Below the pieces are notes generated by a model. That model did no database searches. It saw nothing but the letters and a program-made list of their open reading frames with translations, and was not told where the DNA came from. From Gammaproteobacteria bacterium (GTDB lineage: Bacteria > Pseudomonadota > Gammaproteobacteria > Xanthomonadales > SZUA-36), in the NCBI GenBank assembly GCA_030431095.1, contig JAUIJU010000005.1, forward strand, positions 1 to 64,000: a DNA stretch of 64,000 nt, given 5' to 3'. Of this stretch, positions 34,335 through 43,692 are shown in pieces. The number at the start of each line of letters is the position of its first letter. Within the stretch, counting starts at the first letter, position 1. The position numbers and the translations under genes were made by a program.

Positions 34335-35558
34335 TCAGTCGCCGTTCGGCAGCAGTCCGGCGCGCACCCGTGGCTGGCCCGATTCGGCATCGCGCTGGGT
34401 CCAGGTCAACATCAGGCGGCCGTCCACCAGGCTCAGCAGGCGGGGGAAGCCGCTGCCGCGGCCACCGTCCAGGGGGGTGACGTCGTGGCGGTTCAGCAGC
34501 TTGCCATCCGGGGAGAACCGCGCCAGGCGCATGACGCCCGCACCACCGGGTTGCGCCATCCACGACAGGGCGAAACCATCCCGCGTCCACGCCAGGTCCA
34601 CGCGACCCAGGGCCTGGCCCGCGTCCAGGGCGAGGGGTGCGGCGAATTCGCGCCCACCGTTATCGGAAAGGGCCAGGTGAATTTTCGGCACACCCCCGGC
34701 CAGGGTGAACCAGGCCACTACGACCTTCCTGCCTCTCGCGAGCACGGCCGGGCCATTGACCGGGCAACCCTCGATGCGCCAGCCGTCGTGGTGGACGGTG
34801 ACCGGGTCGGACCAGCCGTCCGGCGATTGCCGCACCAGGCTGATATCACGGATTTCCGATTCGTCGCGATCCCGGTAGACCACCACGGCGCCTTCGTCCG
34901 TCAAGGCGGCATCGGTGCCACAACAGTCGCAGACCCGGGCGTCGAGCCGGGATGGCCGTTGAACCCGGCCATCGGAACCAACCACGGCCGTTCGCAGCGT
35001 CATGGCGCCGGCGTGTCCGTGGTGTCCGGACGAGGCGTCCAGGGGGTCGGGCCGCGTATCCCGGCCGTCCAGCCACGCCATGCCGACGAATGCATCACCG
35101 GCCACGAAAGTGCTGACGAAACCGTGTTCGGTCAGGGTGCCGTCGGCGTGCGGGGAAAAGGGCGGGGACCAGCCGGCGACCCCGTCCGTGCTGATGCTGG
35201 CGAAAACATCGTAGGCGTAGGCGCCCTGGCCGCTGCGCTGCAGCCAGTGCGCCAGCCAGGTGCCGTTCGGCAGCACGATCAGCCCGGGCGTGTCCGCCCA
35301 GTTGACGAAAAAGTCCGGGTTTCGGGCGATCTCACGGGCCGGGCCGAAGCGGTCCCCGTCGAACGTGGCGTACAGCAGGCGGTGGGCGTCGCCATCACCC
35401 TCCAGCCAGCTCAGGATCGCCTGGCCGTCGCCGTCGGCCGCCAGCCGCGGCGCGAGGCTCGGCGCGCCGGCCGGCAGCTCGAGCTCGTCCAGGTGATCGG
35501 CTTGCGCCGCTTGTTGGGTCAGCAGGCCACAGAGCAGGCCCAGGGTCAGTTTGCGCAT
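34335..35558 (-). CDS. Secreted sialidase-like beta-propeller protein
   Basis: A 407-residue exported protein. ATG 35558 begins a signal peptide (LTLGLLCGLLTQQAAQA); the longer track ORF adds 74 residues antisense to other sequence. The body contains repeated beta-propeller blades of the BNR/sialidase type (SISTDGVAGWSPP, LVRQSPDGWSDPVTV, LALSDNGGREFAAPL). Asp-box-like turns are visible, but a complete sialidase catalytic set is not obvious. A CDCCGTD motif in the middle is unusual for secreted propellers and may bind metal. Likely roles are binding or hydrolysis of an external glycan; catalytic activity is not established. Confidence 0.72.
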   Translation of the reverse strand: MRKLTLGLLCGLLTQQAAQADHLDELELPAGAPSLAPRLAADGDGQAILSWLEGDGDAHRLLYATFDGDRFGPAREIARNPDFFVNWADTPGLIVLPNGTWLAHWLQRSGQGAYAYDVFASISTDGVAGWSPPFSPHADGTLTEHGFVSTFVAGDAFVGMAWLDGRDTRPDPLDASSGHHGHAGAMTLRTAVVGSDGRVQRPSRLDARVCDCCGTDAALTDEGAVVVYRDRDESEIRDISLVRQSPDGWSDPVTVHHDGWRIEGCPVNGPAVLARGRKVVVAWFTLAGGVPKIHLALSDNGGREFAAPLALDAGQALGRVDLAWTRDGFALSWMAQPGGAGVMRLARFSPDGKLLNRHDVTPLDGGRGSGFPRLLSLVDGRLMLTWTQRDAESGQPRVRAGLLPNGD

Positions 35559-35610
35559 TGGGGCATTGTGACGGTGTGGCCGCGACGGTGACAGGCGCCC
35601 TGGTGGCGGT

Positions 35611-36930
35611 CTATGCGCGGGCCTTGCGTTCGATGTCGGCCAGCTTCTCGCGAATGCGGATTTCCAGTCCGCGATCCACCGGGTGGTAGTACCTTGTCGG
35701 CGGCATGCCGTCCGGAAAATAGTTTTCACCATGGGCAACGCCGTCTTCCTCGTCGTGGGCATGGCGATAGCCGTCGCCATGGCCGAGGTCTTTCATCAGC
35801 CGTGTCGGGGCATTGCGCAGGTGCATGGGCACGTCCAGCGAGCCACGTGACCTGGCGTCTTCCATGGCGGCGGCGAAAGCGGTGTAAACGGCATTGCTTT
35901 TCGGCGCGCAGGCCAGGTAGACCACCGCCTGGGCGATGGCCAGTTCACCCTCGGGGCTGCCCAGTCGCCGGAACACGTCCCAGGCGCTCTGCGTCACCTG
36001 CAGGGCGCGGGGGTCGGCGTTGCCGATGTCCTCGGAGGCCACCCTCACCAGCCGACGGGCCACGTACAGCGGGTCGCAGCCGCCGTCCAGCATCCGCGCC
36101 AGCCAGTACAGCGCGGCGTCGGGGTCAGTGCCTCGTATGGATTTGTGCAGCGCTGACACCTGATCGTAGAACGCGTCGCCGCCCTTGTCGAAACGGCGCC
36201 GGGCTCCAGCGGCGACTTCGCGGACGTTTTCATCGCTGATGCGGCCTTCACCGGACAGGTCGGCGGCCAGTGCCAGCAGGTTCAGGGCGCGCCGTGCGTC
36301 GCCGTCGGCGGCCCGGGCGATCTGGCCAAGCGCCTGTTCGCTGATGGCATAGCGGCCCGCCAGGCCGCGTTCCTCATCCGCCAGCGCGCGGCGAAGCACC
36401 GCGGCCAGGTCCTGCTCGTCCAGGGACCTGAGCACGTAAACCCGGGCCCGGGAATGGAGCGCGTTGTTCAGCTCGAACGACGGGTTTTCGGTGGTGGCGC
36501 CGATAAAGACCAGAGTGCCGTCTTCGACCCAGGGGAGAAAGGCGTCCTGTTGCGACTTGTTGAACCGGTGAACCTCGTCCAGGAACAGCACGGTGCCACG
36601 TTGCGAGACCTCGCGGTGGCGTTCCGCATCGGCCACCGCGGCCCGAATGTCCTTGACACCCGCCATGACCGCGGACAGTGCAATGAAGTGCGAGTCGGTG
36701 GTGGTTGCGATCATTCGCGACAGGGTCGTCTTGCCGGTGCCGGGCGGGCCCCAGAAGATCATCGAGTGGGCCCGGCCCTCGGCAATGGCGCGGGGCAGGG
36801 GTTTGCCGTCCGCCAGGAGATGACGCTGGCCGAAGAACTCTTCCAGCGTGGTCGGGCGCATGCGATCCGCCAGGGGCCGGTGTCGGTTTTTCGTCTGGCC
36901 CCCGGATTGGCTGGCGAAGAGGTCGCTCAC
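35611..36930 (-). CDS. rarA: Replication-associated recombination protein A (AAA+ ATPase)
   Basis: A 439-residue clamp-loader-like AAA+ protein (MgsA/RarA/WRNIP1). Walker [11 protein letters not shown] lies near residue 61, Walker [13 protein letters not shown] near 114, sensor 1 GATTENPSF, and the C-terminal tetramerisation region includes [16 protein letters not shown]. It acts at stalled replication forks. The start is GTG 36930, which overlaps the stop of the OsmC gene by 4 nt (GTGA), so the two are co-translated. Length and motifs match E. coli RarA (447). Confidence 0.96.
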   Translation of the reverse strand: MSDLFASQSGGQTKNRHRPLADRMRPTTLEEFFGQRHLLADGKPLPRAIAEGRAHSMIFWGPPGTGKTTLSRMIATTTDSHFIALSAVMAGVKDIRAAVADAERHREVSQRGTVLFLDEVHRFNKSQQDAFLPWVEDGTLVFIGATTENPSFELNNALHSRARVYVLRSLDEQDLAAVLRRALADEERGLAGRYAISEQALGQIARAADGDARRALNLLALAADLSGEGRISDENVREVAAGARRRFDKGGDAFYDQVSALHKSIRGTDPDAALYWLARMLDGGCDPLYVARRLVRVASEDIGNADPRALQVTQSAWDVFRRLGSPEGELAIAQAVVYLACAPKSNAVYTAFAAAMEDARSRGSLDVPMHLRNAPTRLMKDLGHGDGYRHAHDEEDGVAHGENYFPDGMPPTRYYHPVDRGLEIRIREKLADIERKARA

Positions 36931-37346
36931 TTCGGCTGATCGGCTTCGACGATTGCGTAGCTGGTGGTGAACGTCGCCAGCGCTTTGAGCTGGGCGGAGG
37001 CCGAGCAGTATTTTTCCATCGCCAGGTCGATGGCGCGCGCTACCTTTTTCGGATCCACGCTGACGCCGCGCACCACGAAATGCAGGTCCACCGCAGTGTA
37101 GTAGCGCGGCATTTCATCACGCCGGACCCCGCCGACCTCGACATGGGCATCCATGACGTTCTGCCGGCCCTTTTTCAGAATCATGACCAGGTCGATGGCG
37201 GCACAGCCCGCGGTGCCCAGCAGGAGCATTTCCATGGGCGACATGCCGACCTTTTTGTCGCCGTCCATGACGATCGAATGCCCGCTGCCCGCGGTTCCGA
37301 TGAAGCTGAGGTCTCCCGACCACGTCACGGTGTTGTCTCGTTGCAC
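36927..37346 (-). CDS. OsmC/Ohr family protein
   Basis: A 139-residue alpha/beta protein of the OsmC superfamily. The two redox cysteines are Cys48 in GTAGCAAID and Cys114 in [10 protein letters not shown]. It starts with [16 protein letters not shown], the usual N-terminal strand pair. Members reduce organic hydroperoxides with lipoyl or thiol partners. Among the subgroups it looks closer to YhfA-type OsmC-like proteins than to Ohr proper. The stop overlaps the rarA start. A short signal-less N-terminus shows it is cytoplasmic. Confidence 0.9.
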   Translation of the reverse strand: MQRDNTVTWSGDLSFIGTAGSGHSIVMDGDKKVGMSPMEMLLLGTAGCAAIDLVMILKKGRQNVMDAHVEVGGVRRDEMPRYYTAVDLHFVVRGVSVDPKKVARAIDLAMEKYCSASAQLKALATFTTSYAIVEADQPK

Positions 37347-37483
37347 GGCGGTTTCCGGGTAAGCGTGAAATCGCGGCCCATGGTACGGGCCGTACGGGGC
37401 CCTGTCACGGCCCGGGTGGGGAATTTCCGACCTTCAGCGCCCGGGATTGTTCGCGCGGCGAAGCACGGGCATAGTGGCGTTTC

Positions 37484-38956
37484 ATGGCCCACCTTCAACG
37501 CAACCTTGGCCTGACCGGCCTGACGGCCACCGGTATTTGCGCGATGCTCGGCGCCTCGATCAACGTGGTGCCATTCATGGTGCATCGGAGCGTCCCCGGA
37601 ATCGGCGCCTGGGTGTTGCCGGCCTTCGCCTTCGCCGCGCTGCCGGCCCTGCTGGCGGCATTCGCCTACGGTGCACTGGCTTCGGCCATGCCCCGCGCGG
37701 GCGGCAGCTACCTGTACGCCAGTCGTGGACTCAGCCCCTACCTGGGATTTATCGCGAGTTTCTCCCAGTGGTTTGGACTGTCCATCGTCATCGGCGTCAT
37801 CGCTTACGTGATCGTTCCTTTTCTGCGGGATATCGCCGCTGCGCTGGGCTGGCTGGAGACGGCCGCCCTGCTGGAAACCGGCTGGATGCGGGTCGGCGTG
37901 GCCCTGGCCCTGATCTGGGTTTTCGTCGCGGTCAACCTGCGCGGACTGCGGGCCTACGCTCGGACCCTGGTGCCGATGATGCTGCTGATGTTCGCGCTGG
38001 GCGCGATCGTGGTGATCGCCGGATTTGTTTTTGACCACGGGGACTTCGCACGGTCGTTGCAGTTGCGGGAGCAGCGGGTGCTGGCGCCACGGCCACCGGC
38101 CGGTTTCGACCTGGTCACGTTCTGTTCAGCCGCCGCGCTGCTGTTTTCCAGCTTCATCGGTTTCGACGCCATCGCCCAGGCCGGGGGCGAGGCGCGTAAC
38201 CCGTCGCGGTCCCTGCCGCTGGCCATCCTGCTGGCGATCGGCTCGGTGGGCGCGTTTTACTTTTTGTTCGCCGGGGCGGTGTACCACGCGGTGCCGTGGT
38301 GGTTCGTGGCGGAAGCGGCCCTGGCGCGCGACATCACCGCGCCGGGCCTGCTCACCTACCTGTTGCCGGCCGGGCTCGGCGTTGCGATCCTGGCCGGCGC
38401 CGCGATCGCGCTGATCAATGACCTGCCGGCGATGCTGCTGTCGGTGTCACGATTGATGTTCGCCTGGGCCGAGGACGGCATTTTTCCGCCCGGCGTGGCG
38501 CGGGTGCACCCGCGGTTTCACACGCCCCATCGGGCGCTGGGGTTGAGTGGCCTGATCGCCAGCATCGGTGTTCTCGGTAGCCATTTCGCCGGAGATTTTT
38601 TTCTCGGTATCGATATCATGGTCACCGCCATGCTGGTCAACTTCCTGCTCATGTGCCTGACCCTCTTGTGCCTGTCGCGGGTCAATCCGTTGCTGGCGAA
38701 GCGAATGACCCTGTTGCGTCGCGACGGGCCGCGCATGACGGTGGGCGTTGCGGGCGTGATCCTGCTGTCCGGGTTTCTCGTCGTGCACGTGGGCAAGGAC
38801 CTGGCCGTCGAGCGCACCGCCTGGTATTTCCACTCCACCTGGGTGTGGTTGCTGGTCATGGGGCTGGGCTCCACCGTCTACCTGTTGCGGTGGCTGGCGT
38901 TGCGACGTTCCGGCGTCGATCTGCAGCGGCGCTTCCAGAGCCTGCCGGAAGACTGA
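37484..38956 (+). CDS. APC-family amino acid permease
   Basis: A 490-residue membrane protein with about 12 hydrophobic segments. The first contains GLTGLTATGICAMLGASIN, the glycine-rich unwound helix of APC transporters. RAGGSYLYASRGLSPYLGF and SFIGFDAIAQAGGEARNPSR are the hallmark helix 3 and helix 6 regions of amino acid permeases. It takes up an amino acid or amine; the specificity is not predictable. Its stop overlaps the start of the aldo-keto reductase/RidA-like gene by one base, so the transporter and enzyme are likely to handle the same compound. Confidence 0.92.
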   Translation: MAHLQRNLGLTGLTATGICAMLGASINVVPFMVHRSVPGIGAWVLPAFAFAALPALLAAFAYGALASAMPRAGGSYLYASRGLSPYLGFIASFSQWFGLSIVIGVIAYVIVPFLRDIAAALGWLETAALLETGWMRVGVALALIWVFVAVNLRGLRAYARTLVPMMLLMFALGAIVVIAGFVFDHGDFARSLQLREQRVLAPRPPAGFDLVTFCSAAALLFSSFIGFDAIAQAGGEARNPSRSLPLAILLAIGSVGAFYFLFAGAVYHAVPWWFVAEAALARDITAPGLLTYLLPAGLGVAILAGAAIALINDLPAMLLSVSRLMFAWAEDGIFPPGVARVHPRFHTPHRALGLSGLIASIGVLGSHFAGDFFLGIDIMVTAMLVNFLLMCLTLLCLSRVNPLLAKRMTLLRRDGPRMTVGVAGVILLSGFLVVHVGKDLAVERTAWYFHSTWVWLLVMGLGSTVYLLRWLALRRSGVDLQRRFQSLPED

Positions 38957-40428
38957 TGGCCGGGGTTCCTACCACCGAACTGGCGCCGGGCCTGGTCATT
39001 TCACGGGTTCTGAACGGCCTGTGGCAGGTTGCGGACCTGGAGCGGGGCCGAGGTCAGCTGGATCCGCGGCAAGCCGCCGGCGACATGGCGCCCTACGTCG
39101 CGGCCGGATTTACCACGTTTGACATGGCCGATCATTATGGCTCCGCCGAACTGATCGCCGGCGCCTTCCACGCCGCGGGCGGTGACGGGTCGCGGGCGCA
39201 GTTCCTGACCAAGTGGGTGCCCGAGCCGGGCGCCATCGATCGTGCGCATGTGCGGAGTGCGGTGGAGCGCGCGCTCAAGCGTCTGCGCACGGAACGTATC
39301 GACCTGCTCCAGTTTCATGCCTGGCACTATCCCGACCCGTCATGGCTGGATGCCCTGTTCTGGCTCGACGACATGCGACGGGAAGGGCTGCTGGGCGCCC
39401 TGGGCGTCACCAACTTCGACGCGGCGCACCTGCGCATCGCCTGTGCCAGCGGCATCCCCGTGGTGAGCAACCAGGTCAGTCACTCACTGATCGACCAGCG
39501 AGCGTCCGGCCCGTTGTCGGCCGTGTGCGAGCGCTACGGCGTGAAGCTCCTGGCCTATGGCACCCTGGCCGGCGGGTTGCTCTCCGAACGCTGGCTCGGT
39601 CGACCCGAGCCCACGGAACCGACCACCTGGTCACAGATGAAGTACCTGCGCTTCATTCGCGCGGCCGGTGGCTGGGACCGCTTCCAGGCGCTGTTGGACG
39701 TGGCCGCACGTGTGGCCGGTAAGCACGGCGTCAGCGTGCCGGTGATCGCTTCCCGACTGATCCTGGATCAGCCTGCCGTGGCCGGGGTGATTCTCGGCGC
39801 ACGCCTGGGCCATACGGGCCACCTGGCCGAGAACATGGCGATATTCGACACGACGCTGGACGCGGAGGATGTCGCCGCGCTCAGCGACGCAATGCAGTCG
39901 CTCGATCCCATTCCCGGTGACTGTGGCGATGAGTACCGCGCGCCGCCATTCCTGACGGCCTCGGGTGACTTGCGCGATCACCTGGACGCGATTCCACCGG
40001 TGTTCGAGGCGGTCACCGACGATAACGGCCGTCGCCGCGTATTCAGCGGCACACCCTGGGAGGACATGGCCGGCTATTGCCGCGCGGTGCGCCACGGCGA
40101 CCAGATCTCGGTTGCCGGCACCACGGCCACCCACGGTGACCGCGTGATCGGGGGTGACGACCCTGCCGCGCAGACCCACTTCGTGATCGATAAGATCCAG
40201 GCGGCGCTCGAGTCGCTTGGCGGAAGCCTGAACGATGTGACGCGCACGCGCATCTTCGTCAACGACATCGCCGACTGGGAAGCGGTGGCCAGGGCGCACG
40301 GTGAACGTTTCGCCGCGATTCGCCCGGCCAACACGCTGGTCGAGGCACGCCTGGTGGGTCAGGGATACCGGGTGGAGATCGAGGCCGACGCGACGAAGCG
40401 TACGGCACCGGGCGATACCGTGGACTAG
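38956..40428 (+). CDS. Fusion of aldo/keto reductase and RidA-like domains
   Basis: A 490-residue two-domain protein. The N-terminal aldo-keto reductase domain (residues about 10-325) keeps the catalytic tetrad candidates Asp56 and Tyr61 (FDMADHYG), Lys86 (FLTKWVPE) and a His near 120 (LLQFHAWHY). The C-terminal domain (about 355-485) is YjgF/RidA-like (WEDMAGYCRAVRHGDQISVAGTTA, VTRTRIFVNDIADWEAV, YRVEIEADA). The position of the catalytic Arg of true RidA is Asn here (RPANTLVEARL), so imine deamination is doubtful and a binding or stabilising role is possible. The track ORF has 101 extra N-terminal codons; ATG 38956 overlaps the permease stop. Fusion of these domains in one chain is uncommon. 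Confidence 0.88.
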   Translation: MAGVPTTELAPGLVISRVLNGLWQVADLERGRGQLDPRQAAGDMAPYVAAGFTTFDMADHYGSAELIAGAFHAAGGDGSRAQFLTKWVPEPGAIDRAHVRSAVERALKRLRTERIDLLQFHAWHYPDPSWLDALFWLDDMRREGLLGALGVTNFDAAHLRIACASGIPVVSNQVSHSLIDQRASGPLSAVCERYGVKLLAYGTLAGGLLSERWLGRPEPTEPTTWSQMKYLRFIRAAGGWDRFQALLDVAARVAGKHGVSVPVIASRLILDQPAVAGVILGARLGHTGHLAENMAIFDTTLDAEDVAALSDAMQSLDPIPGDCGDEYRAPPFLTASGDLRDHLDAIPPVFEAVTDDNGRRRVFSGTPWEDMAGYCRAVRHGDQISVAGTTATHGDRVIGGDDPAAQTHFVIDKIQAALESLGGSLNDVTRTRIFVNDIADWEAVARAHGERFAAIRPANTLVEARLVGQGYRVEIEADATKRTAPGDTVD

Positions 40429-40469
40429 TCTGAAACCTGGGAGTAACCCGGGGATATGGAGGATGGCCG

Positions 40470-41402
40470 ATGTTCCGGCCGCTGCTTAGATACGGCAACC
40501 AGGGCGACGGCGTTCAGCTTTTGCAGCAGGCGCTGAACCTGGCGCCGAGCCAGCAACCGCGCTTGTCCGTCGACGGAATTTTCGGTGGCAAGACCCATGG
40601 CCGCGTGACGGAGTTCCAGGGCCAGAACCAACTGGTCGCCGACGGACTGGTGGGCGACAAGACGCATGCCGCCCTGCAGGCGCTGTACGACGAGGTGGCC
40701 AAACTGGCGCTGCCGACGCCGCCCGGCGAACAGGCCGCCCGCGACAGGATCGTCAACCTGGCCCGAACGGCGGCGCAGGTGCTGGGGTGGCCGGAGTCCG
40801 CGCCGCCGCCGCCCGATCCGACCAGTCAGCGCATCGCCTGTCGCATTGGCCTGGGTGTTCCGGTCAATGCCAAGGGGGACCAGGCGCGCCAGGGCGGCGT
40901 GGCCCTCACCGGCATTTACGCCACGGCAGGTCATCCGGAGGCGGCGAAGAGCCTGACCATATCGGAAGAATCCATCAAGTTTTTCAAGGCCAACCCGAAT
41001 GCGCCGCCAAAACTGAAGAATGCACACCTGGCTGACTGGTGCGGTGTGTTTTGCCTGTATATCTACAAAACCGCGGGGCTGAAGATGTCACCCTGGCCAC
41101 TGAAAATACGGGTCAAGGAACCGGAAATGAAGCCGGTGGTGAGGATCAAGGACATCAGGCCGGGGGACCTGTGCATGGTGTCGCCATTCGGCGGCCGCAA
41201 CCATCATTTTCTGATTGCGGACATCAACGGTTTCGAGATGAAGTCGGTGGACGGAAACGCCGGCATCCATTCGAGCATCATCAAGCGGGGTTACAGTTTT
41301 GCTTCCACCACACCGGATAAGTTCGGCGCATTCCAGGTGAGAACGCCCCAGGGCATCGAGCCCGGTGTGTTTGCATCCCCCATCTGGGAGAAAGTGCTGT
41401 AG
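40470..41402 (+). CDS. Peptidoglycan-binding domain / CHAP-like hydrolase
   Basis: A 310-residue protein. Residues about 5-75 are a PG_binding_1 domain (GDGVQLLQQALN, VDGIFGGKTHGRVTEFQ, DGLVGDKTHAAL). The C-terminal half contains a CHAP/NlpC-like papain fold: nucleophile Cys in ADWCGVFCLYIYKTAGL near residue 190, and His in RNHHFLIADINGFEMKSVDGN near 245, with Asn/Asp following. It likely cleaves amide bonds in cell-wall peptides. No Sec signal is seen, so it must be exported another way, act on internalised muropeptides, or be released by lysis. GGAGG precedes ATG 40470. It lies 124 nt before the gene for the exported caspase-like protein. Confidence 0.78.
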   Translation: MFRPLLRYGNQGDGVQLLQQALNLAPSQQPRLSVDGIFGGKTHGRVTEFQGQNQLVADGLVGDKTHAALQALYDEVAKLALPTPPGEQAARDRIVNLARTAAQVLGWPESAPPPPDPTSQRIACRIGLGVPVNAKGDQARQGGVALTGIYATAGHPEAAKSLTISEESIKFFKANPNAPPKLKNAHLADWCGVFCLYIYKTAGLKMSPWPLKIRVKEPEMKPVVRIKDIRPGDLCMVSPFGGRNHHFLIADINGFEMKSVDGNAGIHSSIIKRGYSFASTTPDKFGAFQVRTPQGIEPGVFASPIWEKVL

Positions 41403-41526
41403 TGCATCAGGTTCGGATCGCGATCCGCCTTGCTGTCCGCGGGGTCTGCAAAGCGTCCAGGTTTGGCCTATAACCCGTAGTGAACGTTGGCCCGGGTCCA
41501 CCGGCCTCACCCACCGTGGAGTTCCC

Positions 41527-43635
41527 ATGTACGAACCTAATGACGAAGTCGAGCGCTCTCGCCTCGCGCCCGGACGATGCCTGGTGGGCGCGACCTTGCT
41601 GCTGGCGACAATCGCTGTCCCGGCCATGGACATCACGCCGTCCGACCAGAAGCCTGGCAGCCATTCCACCGTGGCCACCTCCGACGGCTCGATTCGGGAC
41701 GACGAGCTGATCGACCACATCTGCGATTCGATCAAGGCCCACGGGGGGCAGGTCAAGGACGTGAAACTGATGGTCAACTCCTGCTACGGCGGCGGTCTGC
41801 TCGATGACATGCAACGCGCTTTCGGGCCGGGTGGCGCCTGCGCGGGAATTCCCTGGGTGGCGGGCACGGCATCGAGCGCGGATGAATCGGCCTGGGGCTG
41901 GAGCGACGACGTCGTGGACGCCAATACACCCAACTTTCAGCTCGGTTCGCACTGGACCAACGCGCTGACGCAACCAGCGGGCGCCAACGCCAACAACATG
42001 CCCGGCGTGCTTCGCGGAGGCAGCGCCAGCAACAACGTCCTTGGTGACATGCAAAGGGCGCGCAACCGTGATTTTCGGGGGCCCAACGGGACGCCTCAGC
42101 GCGAGCATCCACAGGTGGCCTCGGGAAACGGCGGCCACGACATCATGTGGACCATGGCGAACGGCAAACACGAGGCCGTCGTTTTCGGCGGCGCACAGAC
42201 CGACAAACGGCACATCAACAATGTCAACAACATGGAAAGGGTCCTCGAGGAGACCTGGCCGGACGGCACCTACAACATTCAGAAACTGGGTCACACGATG
42301 CCTGGCGCCACCCGGCAGGAGTTGCTCAACGCGATCGACACCGCGGCCTCGCGCCTGGACGCGAACACGCAACTGGTGGTTTACATCGACGATCACGGCG
42401 GGTCCAGCTTTGACCTGGTCGAGGCCGGCGCCGCGATCGCCGACGCGCTGATCGAAGAAGACACCCAGCTGCAGGTCGAGATTCCCCGTTCGTGGCTGAC
42501 CAACTGGTACGGCAACTATTTCGCCAGTCGCTCTGAGTACCCCAGTCCGGGTCTGTGGATGGACGTGACGTTTTGCGAGTACTGCGACTACTGGGACTAT
42601 CGCCTGAGCGGCGAGCCCATGGTTTTCCCCATGGGCAGCAGTGACCCCCTGAAATGGATCCCTTTCGACTTTTACCGGGTTCGTCCCGGCATGAACTACG
42701 TGGAGATTTATCCCTCGTTGCCGCCTTCGAGCGTTGCCGCCGGCACACCGCCGGGCAAGCCGGTCCCGCAGGCGGGAGAGGGCGGGTTGCGTTTTTCCTC
42801 CATGGAGCTGTTCAGTGGCCGGGCCAACGAGTTGCAGAGCGATACCACGCTGCAGCCGGGCCAGAGCGGCGCCTGGTACAACGGCCTGCGTGACGGTGAG
42901 GGGCTGTACGTGGAATTGCTCGATGAACATTCCGCGGTGGTTTACATGTTCACCTATGACCCGGACGGCAACCCGGCCTGGATGCTGGGCGTGGCGAAAC
43001 TGGTTGGAGAAGGATTCGTGATCGAAGAACTGCTCAAACCCGAAGGCGCCACGTTCGGTGACGCGTATGACCCGGCTGATGTCAATTACGTGGATTTCGG
43101 CATGCTGGCCATGCACCTGCCCGACTGCGGCGCGCAGAACCCGGCCAGCCTGTTCATCCTGCCGCCCATGGAACTGGCTGACTGGGCCGTGTTCAATGAC
43201 TTCGGTTACGCGCAGCTGACCTCCATGCTCAACTGCTCGGGCGGCGGCGGCCACGTCAACCACCCGTGGTCCGGCTCATGGTACGACCCGGCGCACAATG
43301 GCGAGGGCATCATCCTCCAGGTCCTGCCCGACGGAACCGTGGTCGCAACCTGGTTCACCTACGACAACAACGGCGAGCAGATGTGGGTGACCGGCTCCGG
43401 CATGCTGAACGGCAATTCCGTGGAGATCGACCAGATGGTCGTGGTGCAGGGGCCCACCTGGGGCCCGGCTTACGACCCGGGCGCACGCTCCGTGTCGAAC
43501 TGGGGCTCGGTCAGGATCAGTTTCGATGGCTGTGGCGCGGCGACCCTGGAATACGACTCCACCCTGGGTTTTGGCTCAGGGCGCTGGGACATGCAGCGCC
43601 TGACGGCGCTGTGGGGCATGGCGTGCACGGAATGA
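41527..43635 (+). CDS. Exported protein with caspase-like (possibly circularly permuted) domain and two WYDP/GEG modules
   Basis: A 702-residue protein with a signal/anchor segment (CLVGATLLLATIAVPAMD). The region VKDVKLMVNSCYGGG (Cys86) looks like the catalytic Cys strand of caspase-hemoglobinase peptidases. A region resembling the start of that fold follows much later: HEAVVFGGAQTDKRHINN, then GATRQELLNAIDTA and TQLVVYIDDHGGSS (His290). Normal order is His before Cys, so the fold may be circularly permuted, or only remotely related. From about 440 on come two modules, SGAWYNGLRDGEGLYVELL and SGSWYDPAHNGEGIILQVL, each followed by a WFTYD/MFTYD strand. Two CxxC-like cysteines near 345 (FCEYCDY) may pair. 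It is probably periplasmic or extracellular. Protease activity is inferred only. Confidence 0.7.
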   Translation: MYEPNDEVERSRLAPGRCLVGATLLLATIAVPAMDITPSDQKPGSHSTVATSDGSIRDDELIDHICDSIKAHGGQVKDVKLMVNSCYGGGLLDDMQRAFGPGGACAGIPWVAGTASSADESAWGWSDDVVDANTPNFQLGSHWTNALTQPAGANANNMPGVLRGGSASNNVLGDMQRARNRDFRGPNGTPQREHPQVASGNGGHDIMWTMANGKHEAVVFGGAQTDKRHINNVNNMERVLEETWPDGTYNIQKLGHTMPGATRQELLNAIDTAASRLDANTQLVVYIDDHGGSSFDLVEAGAAIADALIEEDTQLQVEIPRSWLTNWYGNYFASRSEYPSPGLWMDVTFCEYCDYWDYRLSGEPMVFPMGSSDPLKWIPFDFYRVRPGMNYVEIYPSLPPSSVAAGTPPGKPVPQAGEGGLRFSSMELFSGRANELQSDTTLQPGQSGAWYNGLRDGEGLYVELLDEHSAVVYMFTYDPDGNPAWMLGVAKLVGEGFVIEELLKPEGATFGDAYDPADVNYVDFGMLAMHLPDCGAQNPASLFILPPMELADWAVFNDFGYAQLTSMLNCSGGGGHVNHPWSGSWYDPAHNGEGIILQVLPDGTVVATWFTYDNNGEQMWVTGSGMLNGNSVEIDQMVVVQGPTWGPAYDPGARSVSNWGSVRISFDGCGAATLEYDSTLGFGSGRWDMQRLTALWGMACTE

Positions 43636-43692
43636 GCCCCGGGCAGGCCCGGTAGAAAATTTCGGCCGGTCGACGCGCGCGCCGCCCCGCAA

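Noticed and set aside
41407-43263. 618-residue minus-strand ORF over the caspase-like gene
   Set aside because: Shadow ORF. The plus frame has signal peptide, repeats and motifs; this one has none.
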